In this document: piece after piece, positions 59,770 to 64,000 of the stretch
How positions within the stretch are numbered: position 1 is the first letter of the stretch
Layout: each line of letters opens with the position of its first letter
Assembly (NCBI RefSeq): GCF_001439635.1
Contig: NZ_LMBZ01000019.1
Coordinates: 35,459-99,458, forward strand
Length of the DNA: 64,000 nt
Reading direction: 5' to 3'
Origin: Solibacillus cecembensis
GTDB lineage: Bacteria; Bacillota; Bacilli; Bacillales_A; Planococcaceae
Translations under genes and position numbers: made by a program
The notes under the pieces: generated by a model
The model's database searches: none
What the model was told of the DNA's origin: nothing
Seen by the model: only the letters and a program-made list of their open reading frames with translations

Positions 59770-60155
59770 TTGGCATATGGGGTGACGTAGTATTTACAGT
59801 GTCAGATAAAAAAATTAATACGTTTGACGATTTTAAGCGTACTGAAAATGCACGTTGGTCAAAACACGATATTCATGGTCAAAAACAAAAGGCTGAATTT
59901 ATTGGAGTGGAAGCCGGAAAAGTTTCATTCACCATGCATTTTTCAGCTTTTCACGGAGTTAATCCAATTGTAGAGCTAGATAAATTTGTTAAACACGCAC
60001 GAAGCGGCGTAGCACATACATTAATAATTGGTACAAAACGAGTTGGCATTGGAAAATGGTACATGCCTGGTACGGATCAATCATGGAATCATATTGATAA
60101 CCGAGGGAACATTTTAACTGCAGGCTTGAACGTGACGATGGAGGAATACGTATGA
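59766..60155 (+). CDS. Tail protein U-like
   Basis: 129 residues; WSKHDIHGQKQKAEFIG and MHFSAFHGVNPIVELDKF resemble phage protein U (P2 gpU), usually placed next to the tape measure but here after gpV. Coupled by 4-bp overlaps. Confidence 0.8.
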   Translation: MIGIWGDVVFTVSDKKINTFDDFKRTENARWSKHDIHGQKQKAEFIGVEAGKVSFTMHFSAFHGVNPIVELDKFVKHARSGVAHTLIIGTKRVGIGKWYMPGTDQSWNHIDNRGNILTAGLNVTMEEYV

Positions 60156-60475
60156 AGCAATACACATTAACTTATAATCCATCTGTTATAAATTTTCGTC
60201 CAGCTAACGTACTAGAAGAAATTTTTCAAAATATCAATACGATCCTGGGAACTTATAAGTTTTCAGTGCCGTTATTTCGTGGCTTTGGTTTTCAAGCTGG
60301 ATTTATAGATAAACCGATGAGTATATTACAACCACTCTTTGTGCGAGAAGCTGTTGAGAAAATTGAGCAGTATGAGCCACGTGTTATCGTGGAAGAAGTT
60401 GAAATGACCGCTGAAATAGATGGTATTGCTTATCCAATTGTTATTTTTTCATTACGAAATGGGGTGCAAGTATGA
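60152..60475 (+). CDS. Baseplate wedge protein W (gp25-like)
   Basis: 107 residues. VLEEIFQNINTILGTYKFSVPLFRGFG is the gpW/gp25 (lysozyme-like fold without catalysis) core; PRVIVEEVEM follows. Connects baseplate to sheath. Overlaps both neighbours by 4 bp. Confidence 0.87.
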   Translation: MKQYTLTYNPSVINFRPANVLEEIFQNINTILGTYKFSVPLFRGFGFQAGFIDKPMSILQPLFVREAVEKIEQYEPRVIVEEVEMTAEIDGIAYPIVIFSLRNGVQV

Positions 60476-61586
60476 CAACCATTTTACCCGAAATAAACTT
60501 TTTAGAGACAGATCCACAGCAATTATTGACTGAAATTATCTCCACATACGAAAATGCGGAAGGTCGAAAGTTAGCGCTCGCAGATCCGTTGCGATTGATT
60601 TTTTGACTTTTGCTTCTGTAATTACAAAACAAAATGTAGCAATTAATGACTCTGCTAAACAAAATTTATTACGCTATGCACGTGATAAGATATTGGATCA
60701 TAAAGGTGCTGAAATGACAACGCCACGTTTAGAAGCAACGGCTGCTACTACAACACTGCGCTTACATTTATCAATGCCGTTAACATCGTCAAGAATCATC
60801 GATAAAGGGGCACTAGCAACTTCAAATGAAGGGGATATTTTTTTTGCTACGATTGAAGAAATGGTAATTAGTCCAGGTGTTAATTTTGTGGATGTTGAAA
60901 TGGAGTGTACAACAAAAGGCGAAATTGGTAATGGGTTTACGCTTAGTCAAGTTGATACATTAGTAAAACCATTACCATATATCGATTACGTTGAAAATAT
61001 TACTGAATCAAACGGTGGGGCGGAAAGAGAATTAGACGAACCATATCGAGATCGTATCTATTTAGCACCTGAAAAATTATCGAATGCTGGTAGTGAAGGT
61101 GCGTATATGTATTTTGCAAAAACGGCATCTGCTTTGATTAGTGACGTTTACGTGTACATGCCGAAAGCGGGCCATGTAGATGTGAGTGTGTTGCTACAAG
61201 GTGGAGATTTACCAACCCAGGAAATTATAGATAAAGTGACAGATGCAGTTAGTGCAAAACATGTTCGCCCATTAACCGATCACGTTTCAGTTCACGGTCC
61301 TGAAATCATCACGTTTGATATTAACGTGACCTACTACATCGAAACAGATGCTGTAGATAAAAATGTTATACATCAAAAAATAACACAGGCCATTGACGAT
61401 TATTTAATTTGGCAACAATCAAAAATCGGACGAGATATTAATCCATCTAAATTAATTAGTGATTGTATTAAAGCAGGTGCAAAACGCATCGAAGTAACCG
61501 ATCCAATATTCACCGTTGTACCAAATGGCCAAGTTGCTCATATTAATTTGAAGTCAGTTGTATTCGGGGGCGTAGAAGATGATTAA
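60472..61586 (+). pseudogene. Baseplate protein J (gp47-like), frameshifted
   Basis: The ATG at 60472 overlaps gpW and starts a normal gpJ N-terminus (ILPEINFLETDP...GRKLALADPLRLIF). The frame meets TGA at 60604 in a run of six T (60599-60604). The rest of gpJ, from LTFASVITKQN to 61586, is in the -1 frame; one extra T would restore it. The 3' part has a TTG at 60603 but no ribosome site. Either a real mutation that breaks the baseplate, a sequencing error in a homopolymer, or slippage at TTT-TGA. The two parts together would give about 371 residues, normal for gpJ. Confidence 0.82.
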
Positions 61587-62280
61587 TTTAAATCAAAATA
61601 CCTTACTCCGTGAAATACCCAGCAATCTATTAGTCGATGAGAAGGTAAAAAACTTAGCCATTTCTTTGCAGGGATCTTTGGATAAAATGCTCGATTGGTC
61701 CGATAAAATTAATTACACCATGAACTTAGAAAAATTGGACGATGCGGTGCTGGACCATTTGCTTTGGGAAAAACATATCACTTGGTCAGAGGGGCTTGAA
61801 TTAGTCGAGTCACGTGAGCAAAAAATCAAATTTATCGAAAACGCGATTGAACTACATCGATTAAAGGGAACACCAGCTGCACTTGAGTTGGTGTTTTCTG
61901 TTTTGGATAAGCCCTGTCAATTACAAGAGTGGTTCCAATACGAGGGTGAACCGTATCACTTTAAAATTGAAATTAATACTTTGACGATGACAGACCATGA
62001 ATTGAAATTGCTGCGAAAATTGATTCATGAATATAAAAATGTACGTTCGTGGCTCGATTTTGTCGCAATTAAGATGCCGCAAACACGATATATCGAACTA
62101 AGTTCAGAGAAATATCATTATCCAGTGTATCTGCCTATATGCGGTGAAATTTATTGCGAAGGTATGCCAGGCACGAAACATGCAATTCATATGGAATTAC
62201 AATCGGTAAATTACACATACCCTGTACATTTACCAATCAGTGGTGAAATTTATGCAAATGAGGTGATGGATGAATGGTAA
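61579..62280 (+). CDS. Tail protein I (baseplate to fibre)
   Basis: 233 residues. LLREIPSNLLVDEKVKNLA, HLLWEKHITW and LHRLKGTPAALELVF are the P2 gpI hallmarks. The last 60 residues hold two copies of a Y-x-YPV(Y/H)LPI-x-GEIY motif, an addition beyond the gpI core. Overlaps gpJ by 8 bp. Confidence 0.88.
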   Translation: MINLNQNTLLREIPSNLLVDEKVKNLAISLQGSLDKMLDWSDKINYTMNLEKLDDAVLDHLLWEKHITWSEGLELVESREQKIKFIENAIELHRLKGTPAALELVFSVLDKPCQLQEWFQYEGEPYHFKIEINTLTMTDHELKLLRKLIHEYKNVRSWLDFVAIKMPQTRYIELSSEKYHYPVYLPICGEIYCEGMPGTKHAIHMELQSVNYTYPVHLPISGEIYANEVMDEW

Positions 62281-62576
62281 CGCGCATCGTGACAGATCGT
62301 ACACTAGAATTTTTAAAAAACATGGCTAAAAAGGCTGTTGTGACGATTGATGGACAGCAGTATGAAAAAGAATTCCATTCGCAGCTTGTTGAAGATGATA
62401 CCGTTAAAACATATATCTATTTGGATGATGGACACGGAATTGTAACAGAAGCAAAGCTAGTGGATGAGCATGATATTGAATTAGATAAATACACGACACA
62501 CGTAGAACAAAGCGAAGATGGTCTGATGATTGTCTTTACATTGTCGGTTGTGTTGAAAGGAGTTACAAACGGATGA
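62274..62576 (+). CDS. Small tail/fibre-region protein (100 residues)
   Basis: GTG or ATG region start coupled to gpI. VTRIVTDRTLEFLKNMAKKAVVTIDG is reminiscent of the N-terminal attachment part of tail-collar proteins; unassigned. Confidence 0.55.
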   Translation: MVTRIVTDRTLEFLKNMAKKAVVTIDGQQYEKEFHSQLVEDDTVKTYIYLDDGHGIVTEAKLVDEHDIELDKYTTHVEQSEDGLMIVFTLSVVLKGVTNG

Positions 62577-63217
62577 ATATCTCTTTTAAAAATGATTATA
62601 CGTTGCTTTATTGGCGAGATCGCATTTGGAAAATTGGTTCGGATGGAAAACTGATTCCAAAAAAGGATAACAACGGGCAGATTATATTGAATCCGATATC
62701 AGGGCAACCAGAATACGAAACGATTGAAGATGGTACTCGTGTTGCTGCAAAACGTTTGAATCACATGGACGAAGGGATTTTTATGGCTCATGAGTTTATT
62801 GTTGATTTATCGTCTCTGGTGCGTCGCTTGCAAGTCCAAATGGAGCTAGATGGTCGCGTACCAGGTAACTCAGGCACGTTCGCCGACACATTAGACGGCA
62901 ACACCAACAAAATCATATTAGACACAACGCTCACAGATATTATTCAACCTGTCGCAGCAGGCACTACAGTTATCCCAGTTGCAAATGTGACAGGCTTTAC
63001 TGCATTTACACAAGTCACAATCTATGATGATGTATCAAGCGAGGACGTATTTATCACCGCAATCAGCACAGATACAATCACAGTCCAAGCGCTTGTTAAT
63101 GGCTACAAAAAAGGCGCAAAAGTGGCTCGTAGTAATGTAGCGATTGATACGGTAAATGCAGAGATGGGCGTTGGGAATTGGCAGACTTATAACGTTGAAT
63201 TAGTGGAGGTGGTTTAG
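62573..63217 (+). CDS. Tail fibre-related protein (214 residues)
   Basis: YWRDRIWKIGSDGKLIPKKDNNGQ at the start, a central helix (RLNHMDEGIFMAHEFIVDLSSLVRRLQ) and a threonine-rich beta C-terminus. From about 62870 the codon use becomes richer in C (ACA, ATC, GCC) than upstream genes. Probably fibre base or adaptor. Confidence 0.6.
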   Translation: MNISFKNDYTLLYWRDRIWKIGSDGKLIPKKDNNGQIILNPISGQPEYETIEDGTRVAAKRLNHMDEGIFMAHEFIVDLSSLVRRLQVQMELDGRVPGNSGTFADTLDGNTNKIILDTTLTDIIQPVAAGTTVIPVANVTGFTAFTQVTIYDDVSSEDVFITAISTDTITVQALVNGYKKGAKVARSNVAIDTVNAEMGVGNWQTYNVELVEVV

Positions 63218-63218
63218 G

Positions 63219-64000
63219 ATGGTTAAGTATTATTATGATAGATACAACGTTAATGTAGGTGCGGTATACCAAGATACAGCACCCTGGGTATTCAAAGAAC
63301 AAGTACACCAAAAATTAGAGGGTTTAAGGAAAACTGCGGGTTTTGATGCAAACACGAACACCTACCATCTAGGCGGCGACTACTGGAAAGGTGGAGAGTA
63401 CGGACCACCTGGAACGTTAGCTCATAATATTTATACAGGCGGGTATAAACTTATAAGATACACGGTTGTCAGCAATGGCGATTCCAGCTCGGTTACTACC
63501 ATAGCGACAATGAATGTGCATGAGAAAACCGCCGCCCAAAACACAAGTACACCTACGTACAGCCGAGGGTCACTAGCACAGGGCGACATACCCGCAGAAG
63601 ATGGGTCATTCCCGAACGACGGGCGACACACAGACGGTTTTTGGTATGTGCGTAAAGGTGTCGTAAACACAGCACCAAACTACACGCAAATCCCAACGCA
63701 ATCAACAAAGAAAAATGAAAGTGTCACATTAAATCTATTAAATTACTTTTCCGACCCGGATGGCAACCCATTAACATTTTCGGCAGCATCGAATAACACA
63801 GGCCTTGCCACGGCAACGGTAACAGGTAACACCTTAACGCTCACAGGTAAGGAAATTGGGTCGGTTTGGGTTACGGTATCAGCGTCGGACGGATCTTTGA
63901 GTACGTCCCAAGGATTTACTTTTAACGTGGTAAATAGCATACCAACAGTTATTGTGACGTCACCGACAGCTAATATGACATTATATGAAAATGATGTGTT
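63219..64000 (+). CDS. Tail fibre/receptor-binding protein (3' truncated by window edge)
   Basis: ATG 63219 with GGAGGTGG upstream; open to the last base (260 codons seen). The first 180 residues hold GGDYWKGGEYGPPG and DGRHTDGFWYVRKG; from about 183 a cadherin/Ig-like unit begins (LNYFSDPDGNPLTFSAAS, then VTVSASDGSLSTSQGFTFNV) and a second starts with NSIPTVIVTSP. Tandem Ig-like domains are typical of phage surface-binding proteins. GC content is clearly higher than in the replication genes. Confidence 0.7.
   Translation, partial: MVKYYYDRYNVNVGAVYQDTAPWVFKEQVHQKLEGLRKTAGFDANTNTYHLGGDYWKGGEYGPPGTLAHNIYTGGYKLIRYTVVSNGDSSSVTTIATMNVHEKTAAQNTSTPTYSRGSLAQGDIPAEDGSFPNDGRHTDGFWYVRKGVVNTAPNYTQIPTQSTKKNESVTLNLLNYFSDPDGNPLTFSAASNNTGLATATVTGNTLTLTGKEIGSVWVTVSASDGSLSTSQGFTFNVVNSIPTVIVTSPTANMTLYENDV

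Overview
The window looks like the chromosome of a low-GC Bacillales, most likely a Planococcaceae/Caryophanaceae relative of Solibacillus or Lysinibacillus. This rests on AT-rich codon use, AGGAGG ribosome sites with frequent TTG/GTG starts, and Bacillus-type regulatory sites (guanine riboswitch, PurBoxes, TnrA/GlnR box, Fur box). No rRNA, tRNA or CRISPR array is visible, so the genus is an inference from gene content.

Positions 1-25.3 kb are ordinary host chromosome. In order they hold a truncated lysine permease; a UDG-like hypothetical; xpt-pbuX under a guanine riboswitch; glnK-amt (minus strand) behind a TnrA/GlnR box; fumC (minus); ypsA; rocD; a Bmr-like efflux pump with its MerR-family regulator; two further MFS pumps; a flavin-reductase / enolase-superfamily / GNAT gene cluster; a three-gene ABC exporter; and a LysE-type exporter. 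Between fumC and its upstream neighbour sits an unannotated stretch with an almost perfect Fur box, a promoter, a stem-loop exposing six cytosines and a terminator. I read this as a candidate Fur-controlled small RNA.

From about 25.5 kb to the end of the window (right end not reached) lies a prophage. It runs: integrase, ImmA protease and CI-like repressor (minus strand); an operator region with three copies of an 18-bp palindrome; early genes (Cro-like, HTH, AbrB-like, VRR-NUC nuclease, SNF2-type helicase); a recombination and replication module (YqaJ exonuclease, AAA ATPase, DUF669-like protein, family-B-like polymerase, D5 primase-helicase); an iteron-rich AT-rich stretch that is a good origin candidate; a late regulator; then an accessory region (40.5-44.3 kb) of small genes separated by near-identical terminators. 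Packaging and head genes follow a lambda-like plan (Nu1/GpA terminase, lambda-type portal, ClpP-like protease with a nested scaffold start, gpD, gpE). The tail genes follow a P2-like contractile plan (sheath FI, tube FII, E/E', tape measure, X, D, V, U, W, J, I, fibres). The phage is therefore a myovirus-type mosaic.

The less ordinary items are the candidate Fur sRNA; a 32-residue hydrophobic peptide gene with its own strong ribosome site and terminator (candidate type I toxin); a 56-residue lipoprotein on the opposite strand; an AbiGi/DUF2971-like protein; the putative origin iterons; a clear -1 frameshift site joining tail chaperones E and E'; in-frame internal starts in two genes; and a frameshifted baseplate J gene that may disable the prophage.
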